Positions 1 to 7,996 of a stretch of 64,000 nucleotides of DNA are shown here, in pieces. Position 1 is the stretch's first letter, and each line of letters opens with the position of its first letter. The position numbers and the translations under genes are program-made. Source of the DNA: Bacteroidales bacterium (GTDB lineage: Bacteria; Bacteroidota; Bacteroidia; Bacteroidales; Prolixibacteraceae); NCBI GenBank assembly GCA_012719495.1, contig JAAYAG010000011.1, forward strand, positions 1 through 64,000, read 5' to 3'. The notes beneath the pieces were generated by a model, which did not search any database, was not told the DNA's origin, and saw only the letters and a list, made by a program, of their open reading frames with translations.

Positions 1-323
1 ATAGATTTTAGATTGAAAAGTCGATCGTTGAATGACATATCATCCGTGTTTGCCGATAAATCGGGACACGTTGTGTTTTTCTGCAAACTTGTTCGTTTCA
101 TATTCTCAAGATTTAGGATTAAACAATTATAAACTTTTTGCCTTCCAAAAGCATTCTCAAAAAACAATAATCTATGGAGGTCGTATCATAATCTTAAAGC
201 TTTTTGTAACATAAAATCGTACGTTACTTTCTGTCGATGTAAATCTTGCAAGCTTTGTATGTAGATGAAATTGAATACAAAATAGTTGCGCTCAGGTTGT
301 TAAATTCGCCATAATTTTTTAAA
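1..323. other. non-coding or decayed leading region
   Basis: I see no convincing gene here. A 60-codon open frame at 32-214 (+) has no family resemblance, and its composition looks like AT-rich non-coding DNA. No tRNA, terminator or repeat was recognised. The left neighbour lies outside the window. Confidence 0.4.
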
Positions 324-500
324 ATGTCAAATAAATTGAGTAATTATATAAAACATGAAAATTATTATGCAAATCAAAACACATCACTTAGCTCAGAAGA
401 AAACATATCGTAGCTGATTGTTGAAATGATCGACACCGTGATCTCCAATTTCGAAAACGAAAACAGGATCAATTCAGCACTGGAGAATGCTATTCCTTAG
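324..500 (+). pseudogene. possible small decayed gene with one in-frame amber codon
   Basis: Starting from the ATG at 324 the frame gives 29 codons, then TAG at 411-413, then 28 more sense codons to a second TAG at 498-500. Both halves have a protein-like mix of residues rich in Asn, Glu, Ser and Ile (for example EMIDTVISNFENENRINSA after the amber). I do not recognise the family. It could be a remnant of a short protein, two unrelated frames, or chance in AT-rich DNA. It lies just upstream of the chemoreceptor gene and ends before that gene's promoter. Confidence 0.22.
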
Positions 501-568
501 TGGTTATGGCCTTTGGTAAAATTGCACTTGATATAATACCGAAATTATATTCTCGAACAAATTTTAGA

Positions 569-576
569 TAACTTTG
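569..576 (+). promoter_or_regulatory. -7 promoter element of the chemoreceptor gene
   Basis: TAACTTTG is a perfect match to the Bacteroidota -7 consensus TAnnTTTG and lies 29 bases before the ATG at 606. The matching -33 TTTG is not clear, so the promoter is inferred mainly from the -7 box. Confidence 0.5.
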
Positions 577-605
577 TAATATTAAAGAAAAAAAATTCTT
601 AGAAT

Positions 606-2528
606 ATGCCGAAGAACAATATCAAACTAAAAAACCGGATTAGATTTCGATTTACATATTTACTGATTATTTCGAGTTTCATATTATACGTCTTCATCGT
701 TACATTTATAATTACCCGTTTTAGAAAAGAATCGGTTGAACGCGCCACTTATATTGCAGAAAAACTAGCAAGCGAATATGCCAACATGGCAAAGGCTGAC
801 CTGAATGTAGATATGAACATCACACGCGGAATTAACGTAGCTATAAAATCAAATTGGGAAAACGGAGAAGCATCCAACAAACTTTTTTATAAAACTTTAT
901 TGAAAAATGCAGCCATTGAAAACCCTGATATAATGGCAGTTTGGATAAATATGGAAATTAAAGCCTTCGATAAAAATTATCAAAAGGATTATGGCCGCGA
1001 ACGATTTACCCTAGTAACGGTAAAGGGACAAGAAGGCTTTGTTAATGATATACTTAACACAGAAGGCGATGATCTTTCTTCTGACTATTACTTATTAAAA
1101 CAATCGAAAATTGTTGAATTCAGCGAGCCATATTGGGATTCGTATGGAACAGATCCTCGAGAATACCTAATGTCGAGCGTTTGCGCGCCAATCCTTGACG
1201 ACAAGAACGGCTTTCTTGGACTTACAGGCTTCGATTTTTCGCTCGACAGGCTAACTCCTTTTGTTGAACAACTTGTTCCGTACAAAGGCACCAAAGCGAT
1301 GGTAGTTTCAAACAAAGGAATGATCGTTGCCCACCCTGATGACGATATGAAGATGAAGAGCATCGACGCCATTGTTTCTAAGAAACATCAAAACCTGCAA
1401 AACATCATCAGCCAAGGCAAAGTGAGTTCATTTGAGCAATCAATTAATGGCAAGGATTATTTTGTTGCCATGGCTCCAATAACCTTAAGTAAAAGCTCGA
1501 CACCTTGGTCACTTGTTCTTCAACTACCAAAAAAAGAGGTTTTAGCCACGGTTAACTCCACTATACTAATTTCTGCAATCATCTGTTTGATTGGCTTGTT
1601 CATTCTTGGCACTATTGTGTATTACCTCACCCTTCGGCTAGAAAAACCATTATTGAAATGTGTTGAATATGCCCGAGAAGTAGGCGAAGGCAAACTATCT
1701 GAAACAGTAAGTGTGAATACAAACGATGAGATTGGCCTGTTGGCCGATTCGCTAAACCAAATGGCGGGCCACTTACGAAATATTGTTGAAAACATTGCTG
1801 GAGAAGCCCATGTTTTATCCCGCTCAGCACTAAACCTGTCTGAAAGTTCAAAAGAGTTTATTGAATTAGCCCGTCAACAAGAAAATTCGAGCACTATTGC
1901 TGAAACATCAATTAACGACCTTTCGCAATACTTACAAAATAGCACTCAAAATACAGAGTCAGCATTTCGTCTGTCTAACGAGACCACAGAAAAAGTTAAT
2001 CAAAGCTCAGTACAATTTAAAGAATCTGTAACATCGGTACAGAATATTGCCAACAAAATTCAGGTTATCAATGATATCGCATTTCAAACCAATATTCTTG
2101 CGCTAAATGCAAGCGTAGAAGCAGCGCGTGCCGGGGATTCAGGCCGTGGTTTTGCTGTTGTAGCCGCAGAAGTAAGAAATTTAGCAGATCGAAGTAAAGA
2201 AGCAGCAAACGAAATTGTTATACTCGCCAGTAAAACAAAACAAAATAACGAGACAGCTGGCGATATGATTAACGAGACCTTTAACAAAATTGGCGAATAC
2301 TCAGCAATTGTATCCGAAATGCATAAATACACTATTGTTCAACAAGAAAGCATCTCGAATATTGTAAATATAGTAAGAGAATTAAAATCGATTTCGAGGA
2401 GCAATGCTCAATATGCCAACGATATCGATCATTTTGCGGCAGAGCTTAAAGAACAGTCTGCTAAGTTGAATCTCCTCACTTCAGCATTTTTGATAAAGCA
2501 AAGAAAGAACCAGACAAATACTAATTAA
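606..2528 (+). CDS. methyl-accepting chemotaxis protein with periplasmic Cache sensor
   Basis: This is a transmembrane chemoreceptor that should sense a small ligand outside the membrane and signal to a CheA/CheW complex or a similar output. Residues about 15-38 form the first membrane helix. Residues about 40-310 form a periplasmic double-Cache-type sensor ([12 protein letters not shown] and [12 protein letters not shown] are typical). A second helix lies at about 316-341, followed by HAMP. The cytoplasmic coiled coil has its conserved hairpin tip at about 490-530, with [18 protein letters not shown] and [16 protein letters not shown]. The C-terminus ([10 protein letters not shown]) carries no CheR/CheB-binding pentapeptide. 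No che genes are nearby, so this is an orphan receptor. The family assignment is secure; the ligand is unknown. Confidence 0.93.
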   Translation: MPKNNIKLKNRIRFRFTYLLIISSFILYVFIVTFIITRFRKESVERATYIAEKLASEYANMAKADLNVDMNITRGINVAIKSNWENGEASNKLFYKTLLKNAAIENPDIMAVWINMEIKAFDKNYQKDYGRERFTLVTVKGQEGFVNDILNTEGDDLSSDYYLLKQSKIVEFSEPYWDSYGTDPREYLMSSVCAPILDDKNGFLGLTGFDFSLDRLTPFVEQLVPYKGTKAMVVSNKGMIVAHPDDDMKMKSIDAIVSKKHQNLQNIISQGKVSSFEQSINGKDYFVAMAPITLSKSSTPWSLVLQLPKKEVLATVNSTILISAIICLIGLFILGTIVYYLTLRLEKPLLKCVEYAREVGEGKLSETVSVNTNDEIGLLADSLNQMAGHLRNIVENIAGEAHVLSRSALNLSESSKEFIELARQQENSSTIAETSINDLSQYLQNSTQNTESAFRLSNETTEKVNQSSVQFKESVTSVQNIANKIQVINDIAFQTNILALNASVEAARAGDSGRGFAVVAAEVRNLADRSKEAANEIVILASKTKQNNETAGDMINETFNKIGEYSAIVSEMHKYTIVQQESISNIVNIVRELKSISRSNAQYANDIDHFAAELKEQSAKLNLLTSAFLIKQRKNQTNTN

Positions 2529-2547
2529 ATACTAGTAATGCAACACG

Positions 2548-3285
2548 TTAGCTCTTATGCAAGCCACATTCTTTTTTGCTGCCTTGCTCCCACCACCAGC
2601 GTCCCGACCTGATATCTTCACCAGGAGAAATAGCCCTTGTACATGGTTCGCACCCAATACTTGGAAAGCCTCTGTCGTGTAAAACATTGTAGGGTACATG
2701 GTTCAAAGAGATAAAGTCTCGAACTTGCTCTATGGTCCAATTTATCAACGGATTATATTTTAGTATTCCATAATTCTCGTCATACTCGATCAGTGAAAGA
2801 GACGATCGTGCATCCGATTGCTCGCTACGTAAACCGGTTATCCATACACCATAGCTAGAAAGAAAATTACGCAAAGGCTTAACTTTCCTAATATTGCAAC
2901 ACTCCTTACGGTTTTCAACAGATTGATAAAAACTAAATGGTCCTTTGGCTTTAAGTAAAGCGGAAAGTTCAAAAGCATCAGGATGAACCGTTTCAATTTC
3001 AATCTCATATTTTTCACGAGTTCTTGAAAAAACTTTATAGGTCTCTTCAAATAAGCGACCCGTGTCCAACGTTACCAACGCCACTGGAAGTTGATTACTG
3101 TAAATTAAATGTGTAACAACCTGATCTTCTAAACCAAAACTTGTTGTAAAAACAACTTTTCCCGGATAAGAACAACAAAGCGACCTAAGGTCGGCAACAA
3201 TATCAGTACCAGAAAGTGCTGGCAAATCAACGTTCATTCTTACAGCTTTTTTATGAGTTAATTTATCAAAGAAAACAAATTTCAC
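2548..3285 (-). CDS. cysH: adenylyl-sulfate (APS) reductase, thioredoxin-dependent
   Basis: This cytoplasmic PAPS reductase/adenine nucleotide alpha-hydrolase family enzyme reduces activated sulfate to sulfite for cysteine synthesis. Substrate choice is read from the cysteines: CC at residues 129-130 and CEPC at 212-215 form the [4Fe-4S] ligand set found in APS-using enzymes and absent from E. coli-type PAPS reductases. The conserved C-terminal ECGLH holds the catalytic cysteine at about residue 241. TTSFGLEDQVV near the N-terminus is the nucleotide-binding loop. The start is uncertain: the ATG at 3285 gives 245 residues, while an internal ATG at 3237 (MNVDLPAL) would give a more usual length. 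It stands alone; no sulfate transporter, ATP sulfurylase or sulfite reductase gene is adjacent. It converges with the chemoreceptor gene, with only 19 bases between them. Confidence 0.88.
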   Translation of the reverse strand: MKFVFFDKLTHKKAVRMNVDLPALSGTDIVADLRSLCCSYPGKVVFTTSFGLEDQVVTHLIYSNQLPVALVTLDTGRLFEETYKVFSRTREKYEIEIETVHPDAFELSALLKAKGPFSFYQSVENRKECCNIRKVKPLRNFLSSYGVWITGLRSEQSDARSSLSLIEYDENYGILKYNPLINWTIEQVRDFISLNHVPYNVLHDRGFPSIGCEPCTRAISPGEDIRSGRWWWEQGSKKECGLHKS

Positions 3286-3372
3286 AAAACGATCATTATA
3301 AAAGCATCGATTTTATTGTACTTTTAAATCGGCTACAAGAATTGTAGGTATAAATGCAGAAAACTTATTCGA

Positions 3373-5100
3373 ATGAAACTGAAAACCATAGCAATTATCT
3401 CGGCCTCAATTATGGCTCTATTGATCGTTATTTTTGTTCTTTCAAAGGATAAAACTGAAGAAAACAAGACACTTTATTTCTCATTTCCGATGGAAGGAGC
3501 CTTATTTCCAAAAGATTTCACAGCACCCACTTTTTACTGGGAAGACAAAAAAGGAGCCAATTCATGGGAAATTACGGTCAATGTCCTGGGCAAAAAAGAA
3601 CTGATCAAGAAAACTTCCAGCGACAACCAATGGAAGCCAAGTAAAGAAGAATGGGACTTGATGAAGAAAAAATCGCAGTTCAGGAATATTGAGTTGCTTG
3701 TCAGAAGAAAACAAAACGACCAACCAGATAACAGCGAAATCGGAAAATTGAAAATTAAGATTTCGACCGATGAAGTGGCAGCACCAATTGTTTATCGGCA
3801 AATTCCATTACCCTTTTCCTACGCCGAGGCAAATATCGACAAAACCAGTTACTCCATTATCGATATGACAAGCCCTGAGCCATTTTATAATGTATTGGGG
3901 TCGTTTAAAGTTTGTGGCAACTGCCATTCGTTCTCTGCCGATGGAAATAGCATTGCCCTTGATTTTGATGCAGTTTCGCGTGACAAAGGGGGATATTTTA
4001 TAGCCAACGTAATCCCCGAAACCCAGTTCAATAGAAACAATTACATCTCGTGGTCTAAAATGACTAATCGAAATACTTTTGGGTTATTATCGAGAATATC
4101 ATGGAACGGAAGGTATGTTGCCACCACCGTAAAAGACCGTGTGGTTTCGAAAAAAGTTGACGGACTGCAATCATTGCCTTACTCCCAATTATTTTTCCCG
4201 GTGAACGGAGTAATTGCAATTTATGACACCCTCACTAAAGAGGTAAAAGAATTACCTGGCGCAAATGATCCGAACTTTGTACAATCGAATGCAGTGTGGA
4301 CACCCGATGACAAATACATCATTTTTGCAAGGGCAAAGGCTCTTCCCTTTCCCAAAAATGAAAAGACATACGATTGTTTTGTTCGCGATGAAACCCTAAT
4401 AAACAACTACTTACAAGAAAAAGAAGAATTAAAGTTCGACCTCTATATTGTACCTTTCAATGATGGCAAAGGAGGCGAGGCAAAACCTATAAAAGGTGCT
4501 TCTGGAAACGGGAAAAGCAACTATTTCCCCACAGTCTCACCCGACGGAAAATGGTTAGTTTTCTGCCAAGCGAGTAACTTTATGATGCTCAGGCCCGACA
4601 GCCGCCTCTACATTCTTCCGATAGAAGGAGGTAAAGCCAAAAAGCTCGAATGTAACTTCCAGGATATGAACTCATGGCATGCATGGTCGCCCAATGGAAA
4701 GTGGCTGGTTTATGTTTCGAAAGCCCTTGATATATACACCGATATGTACTTGACCCATATTGATGAAAAAGGGAACGCATCAACCCCTGTGCTTATTGAA
4801 AATGCGAAGCGACAGAATTGTGCAATCAACTACCCCGAATTTATCAACAAAAAAACTGATTATCAATTCACTATGAATTATTCATATGTGAACATCATGG
4901 ACATAGAAGATGCTATTTCGGCAGGAAAACGCGAAGAAGCAGAAGCAATGCTTGAAAAGTACATTTCACAAAAGATTGAAATGCCTGTTGAATTTCACGA
5001 AGTTGGGCGAATGAAAGAACTGCTTGGGCACAAAGATGAAGCAAAACAGTATTACCAGAAAGCCGTTGAAATGGACAAAGAATTTTCGAAAAAAGAATAA
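3373..5100 (+). CDS. TolB-like beta-propeller protein with a CXXCH motif and C-terminal TPR
   Basis: The protein has an N-terminal membrane helix (residues about 5-23), so it is probably anchored and faces the periplasm. A beta-sandwich-like region (about 35-130) is followed by PD40/TolB-type propeller blades, seen as repeats such as AVWTPDDKYIIFARA, TVSPDGKWLVFCQA and AWSPNGKWLVYVS. The last 50 residues look like one TPR unit (GHKDEAKQYYQKAVEMD). Residues 181-185 read CGNCH, a c-type haem attachment motif, placed just before the first blades. Only one such motif is present and no cytochrome c maturation gene is nearby, so haem binding is an inference; the cysteines could instead bind metal or form a disulfide. 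Function unknown. Its stop codon directly abuts the stop of the convergent GNAT gene. Confidence 0.72.
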   Translation: MKLKTIAIISASIMALLIVIFVLSKDKTEENKTLYFSFPMEGALFPKDFTAPTFYWEDKKGANSWEITVNVLGKKELIKKTSSDNQWKPSKEEWDLMKKKSQFRNIELLVRRKQNDQPDNSEIGKLKIKISTDEVAAPIVYRQIPLPFSYAEANIDKTSYSIIDMTSPEPFYNVLGSFKVCGNCHSFSADGNSIALDFDAVSRDKGGYFIANVIPETQFNRNNYISWSKMTNRNTFGLLSRISWNGRYVATTVKDRVVSKKVDGLQSLPYSQLFFPVNGVIAIYDTLTKEVKELPGANDPNFVQSNAVWTPDDKYIIFARAKALPFPKNEKTYDCFVRDETLINNYLQEKEELKFDLYIVPFNDGKGGEAKPIKGASGNGKSNYFPTVSPDGKWLVFCQASNFMMLRPDSRLYILPIEGGKAKKLECNFQDMNSWHAWSPNGKWLVYVSKALDIYTDMYLTHIDEKGNASTPVLIENAKRQNCAINYPEFINKKTDYQFTMNYSYVNIMDIEDAISAGKREEAEAMLEKYISQKIEMPVEFHEVGRMKELLGHKDEAKQYYQKAVEMDKEFSKKE

Positions 5101-5571
5101 TTACAGCAAATATTCCCAAAAATACATGGGCGTGTTACATTCTTTAAATCTCATTTTTTTATAGAGTTTCTGAGCCGCTTCGTTATCGTGCCGAACCTCG
5201 AGGGTTACTTTACAAAACCCCATCCGAAGGGAGTAATCGAAAATACCCCTTATCAATGCTTCTCCAATCCCAAGTTTTCTATACTTCGGTGAAACAGCAA
5301 AATCATGAATATTAACTAGTTTTTTTGCTTTAAATGTTGAAAAATTGACAAAACAATTGGCCAATCCCGCATATTCAGAACCATATTTGGCTAAAAAAAA
5401 GAGATAATTTGGTTGACTCTCTAAACCCAAAACAATCTCTTCAGCCAGTTCATCAGTAAGTCTTCCATGATCCCCCATCGGATCAAGCATATACATTTCG
5501 AGTAAAGCAAGCATGGCAACACGATGCTCTACTAGCCGCAAATCTCCTGTAATTATCTCAATATCATTCAT
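5101..5571 (-). CDS. GNAT family N-acetyltransferase
   Basis: This is an acetyl-CoA-dependent acetyltransferase of the GNAT fold. The acetyl-CoA binding motif A is visible as VSPKYRKLGIGEALI (the R-x-x-G-x-G/A pattern), followed by LEVRHDNEAAQKLYKKMRF, a typical motif B with the NxxAxxLY signature. The substrate cannot be told. I place the start at 5571 (MNDIEIITGD, 156 residues) rather than 69 bases upstream: the extra 23 residues are hydrophobic and unlike the family, and a promoter matching TTTG-N19-TATCGTTG (5582-5612) sits inside that extension. The gene is divergent from araR. Confidence 0.83.
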   Translation of the reverse strand: MNDIEIITGDLRLVEHRVAMLALLEMYMLDPMGDHGRLTDELAEEIVLGLESQPNYLFFLAKYGSEYAGLANCFVNFSTFKAKKLVNIHDFAVSPKYRKLGIGEALIRGIFDYSLRMGFCKVTLEVRHDNEAAQKLYKKMRFKECNTPMYFWEYLL

Positions 5572-5581
5572 ATACAATTCA

Positions 5582-5612
5582 CAACGATATAATTTATAAA
5601 ATAAGTGACAAA
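5582..5612 (-). promoter_or_regulatory. promoter of the GNAT gene
   Basis: Read on the minus strand this is TTTG, 19 bases, then TATCGTTG, a seven-of-eight match to TAnnTTTG. Transcription would begin only a few bases before the ATG at 5571, giving an almost leaderless message and arguing against the longer reading frame. Confidence 0.5.
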
Positions 5613-5641
5613 ATACAAAAATGAAATAAAATACGTTCAAT

Positions 5642-5653
5642 TGTTGTACAACA
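5642..5653. repeat. 12-bp perfect palindrome between the GNAT gene and araR
   Basis: TGTTGTACAACA lies in the divergent intergenic region, just upstream of the araR promoter. Its symmetry and place would suit a regulator's operator, but no partner protein can be named. Confidence 0.35.
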
Positions 5654-5665
5654 TATTTTTAACTA

Positions 5666-5696
5666 TTTGAAAAAATAAAAGTAATTCTGACTTTTG
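5666..5696 (+). promoter_or_regulatory. promoter of araR
   Basis: TTTG at 5666-5669, a 19-base spacer and GACTTTTG at 5689-5696 match the Bacteroidota -33/-7 pattern with one mismatch in the -7 box. The araR ATG follows 24 bases later. Confidence 0.55.
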
Positions 5697-5719
5697 TTCA
5701 AAATAACATTACATCAACT

Positions 5720-6412
5720 ATGCCATATTCCGCAAAAGATAAATTCTACATTGCTGTAGACTGCGTGATTTTCGGATTCGACGGGGAAGATTTAAAACTT
5801 CTGGTATGCAAGCGAGAGATTGAGCCAGAGAAAGGAAAATGGTCGCTAATGGGAGGTTTTTTAAGAGCGGAAGAAACGCTGGATGAAGCAGCCTACCGTG
5901 TTTTAGCCCGTATTACAGGACTGAGAAACATATATATGGAGCAACTATTTACTTTTTCTGCGATAGACCGCGACAGTGAAGACCGGGTAATCAGTACTGC
6001 ATATTATTCGCTCATCAACATAAAAGATTACAAACCCGATGTTCTTAAAAAACACGGTGTTGAGTGGCTTTCATTATCACAATTACCCCAATTGATTTTC
6101 GACCACGACGAAATGGTTTCAAAAGCGCTGAAACGTTTAAAAGCCCGTGCCACTAATCAGCCAATCGGTTTTGAACTTCTCCCCGAAAACTTCACCATCA
6201 CTCAATTAAGAAATCTATATTCAGCCATATACCAAAGAAACCTCGACCCAGCAAATTTCAGGCGCAAATTAATGTCGATGGATCTTCTTGATCAGTTACC
6301 CATTAAAGAAAAAAACGGATCGAAAAAAGGAGCATACCTTTTCTCTTTCAATAAACAAAAATATGAAACCCTCATGTCGAACGGATTTGCCTTTGATTTA
6401 AGCGGAGTGTAA
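5720..6412 (+). CDS. araR: Nudix-type transcriptional regulator of arabinose use (AraR-like)
   Basis: This belongs to the NrtR-like family: an N-terminal Nudix fold (about residues 5-140) fused to a C-terminal winged helix (about 150-230, with FTITQLRNLYSAIYQR and NFRRKLMSMDLL). The Nudix box starts at about residue 44 as GGFLRAEETLDEAAYRVLAR. The catalytic REUxEE stretch has become RVLARI, so hydrolysis is probably lost and the domain serves as a ligand sensor. In Bacteroides a Nudix-family AraR controls L-arabinose genes and responds to arabinose; the position directly before araA supports the same role here. An inverted repeat at 6417-6435 is a candidate operator. The alternative, an active Nudix hydrolase, is unlikely given the degenerate box and the winged helix. 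Confidence 0.85.
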   Translation: MPYSAKDKFYIAVDCVIFGFDGEDLKLLVCKREIEPEKGKWSLMGGFLRAEETLDEAAYRVLARITGLRNIYMEQLFTFSAIDRDSEDRVISTAYYSLINIKDYKPDVLKKHGVEWLSLSQLPQLIFDHDEMVSKALKRLKARATNQPIGFELLPENFTITQLRNLYSAIYQRNLDPANFRRKLMSMDLLDQLPIKEKNGSKKGAYLFSFNKQKYETLMSNGFAFDLSGV

Positions 6413-6416
6413 TAAT

Positions 6417-6435
6417 AAATGTCATTTTAACATTT
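6417..6435. promoter_or_regulatory. candidate AraR operator upstream of araA
   Basis: AAATGT and ACATTT form a perfect 6-bp inverted repeat separated by 7 bases (19 bp in all), 35 bases before the araA ATG and just after the araR stop. Symmetry, size and place fit a dimeric repressor site. No second copy was found elsewhere in the ara locus, so the assignment is inference. Confidence 0.4.
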
Positions 6436-6469
6436 TTATATAGAATAAACATAATAAAAGAATACAACT

Positions 6470-7975
6470 ATGAATTATTTTGAAAATTATGAAGTATGGT
6501 TTGTAACAGGAGCACAGCTTCTGTATGGTGGAGATGCAGTAATATCTGTTGATGCACACTCCAACGAAATGGTTGCTGGCTTAAACGCTTCAGGCAATCT
6601 TCCCGTAAAAGTTGTTTATAAAGGTACGGCTAATTCATCGGCCGAAGTATCAGAAATATTCCGCTCGGCCAATGGCGACACAAAATGCGTTGGCGTAATT
6701 ACATGGATGCATACATTCTCGCCAGCTAAAATGTGGATCCACGGGTTGATGGATTTTAAAAAGCCACTGCTTCACCTTCACACACAATATAATGAAGAGA
6801 TTCCATGGAATGATATCGATATGGACTTCATGAACCTTAACCAAAGTGCTCACGGCGACCGTGAATTTGGGCATATTACCAGCCGTTTGCGCAAGCCCCG
6901 TAAAGTAGTTGTAGGCTATTGGAAAGACAAATCGACTCACCAAAAAATTGCCGGTTGGATGCGTGTTGCTGCTGCTTGGGCAGATGCTCAAGACTTACGC
7001 ATAATTCGCTTTGGCGATAATATGAATAATGTTGCCGTTACCGATGGCGACAAGGTAGAAGCAGAAATCAGGCTTGGTTACCATGTAGACAATGCACCAA
7101 TTGCCAAACTTGTGCCATATATCGAGGCCGTTACTGAAGCAGAAATTGACACCTTAGTTGCAGAATATGAACGCATTTATGATTTTGCCGACGACTGCAA
7201 AAAAGGTACGGAAAAGCACCAGTATGTACGTGATTCAGCGGCTCAAGAAATTGGATTACGCCGCTTTCTTCAAGAGAAAAAAGCAAAAGCTTTCACTACA
7301 AGTTTCGACGAACTTGAAGGAATGAAACAACTTATGGGCTTTGCTTCTCAGCGTCTTATGGCCGAAGGATATGGCTTTGGTGCCGAAGGCGACTGGAAAA
7401 CCGCTGCCCTTTGCCGCACAATGTGGGTAATGGCAAGTGGATTACCTGGTGGAAGTTCGTTCTTAGAAGATTACACATTAAATTTTGACGGTGAAAAAAG
7501 CTCAATTCTACAAGCCCACATGCTTGAAATCAATCCTGAGATTGCCGCAAAAAAACCACGCGTTGAAGTACACTATTTAGGTATTGGAGATTCGGGAACA
7601 TGCACTCGGTTGGTGTTCCAAGCCCACGAAGGGGAAGGAGTAGCTGCAACAATTGTAGATATGGGCAACCGTTTCAGAATGATTGTGAACGAAGTAGAAG
7701 TAATTAAGCCGAAACCACTGCCAAAATTACCCGTTGCTTGTGCACTCTGGATTCCTCAACCAAACCTCGAAGTCGGAGCTGGCGCATGGATAATTGCCGG
7801 AGGAACCCATCACTCAAGTTTTTCATTTTCAGTAACTTCAGAAATGCTTGAAGATTATGCCGAAATTGCTGATATTGAAATGCTTCTTATCGACAAGAAA
7901 ACAACGATAAGAGAGTTCAAAAAAGAACTGAAATGGAATGAACTTTATTATATGCTGAATAAAAGTTTGAGATAA
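6470..7975 (+). CDS. araA: L-arabinose isomerase
   Basis: This enzyme converts L-arabinose to L-ribulose in the cytoplasm, the first catabolic step. The 501-residue length matches the family. The metal and catalytic positions known from E. coli AraA are recognisable: Glu in GFGAEGDWKTAA, Glu in GSSFLEDYTLNF, His in QAHMLEI, and His in AGGTHHSSFSFS. The N-terminus EVWFVTGAQLLYG is also typical. It lies 57 bases after araR and 21 before the symporter, as the first structural gene of the operon. The candidate AraR operator precedes it. Confidence 0.97.
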   Translation: MNYFENYEVWFVTGAQLLYGGDAVISVDAHSNEMVAGLNASGNLPVKVVYKGTANSSAEVSEIFRSANGDTKCVGVITWMHTFSPAKMWIHGLMDFKKPLLHLHTQYNEEIPWNDIDMDFMNLNQSAHGDREFGHITSRLRKPRKVVVGYWKDKSTHQKIAGWMRVAAAWADAQDLRIIRFGDNMNNVAVTDGDKVEAEIRLGYHVDNAPIAKLVPYIEAVTEAEIDTLVAEYERIYDFADDCKKGTEKHQYVRDSAAQEIGLRRFLQEKKAKAFTTSFDELEGMKQLMGFASQRLMAEGYGFGAEGDWKTAALCRTMWVMASGLPGGSSFLEDYTLNFDGEKSSILQAHMLEINPEIAAKKPRVEVHYLGIGDSGTCTRLVFQAHEGEGVAATIVDMGNRFRMIVNEVEVIKPKPLPKLPVACALWIPQPNLEVGAGAWIIAGGTHHSSFSFSVTSEMLEDYAEIADIEMLLIDKKTTIREFKKELKWNELYYMLNKSLR

Positions 7976-7996
7976 AAACTTAATAAAACAAAACTT

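Noticed and set aside
32-214. 60-codon open frame on the plus strand
   Set aside because: No family character, no promoter or ribosome site, and composition typical of AT-rich intergenic DNA.
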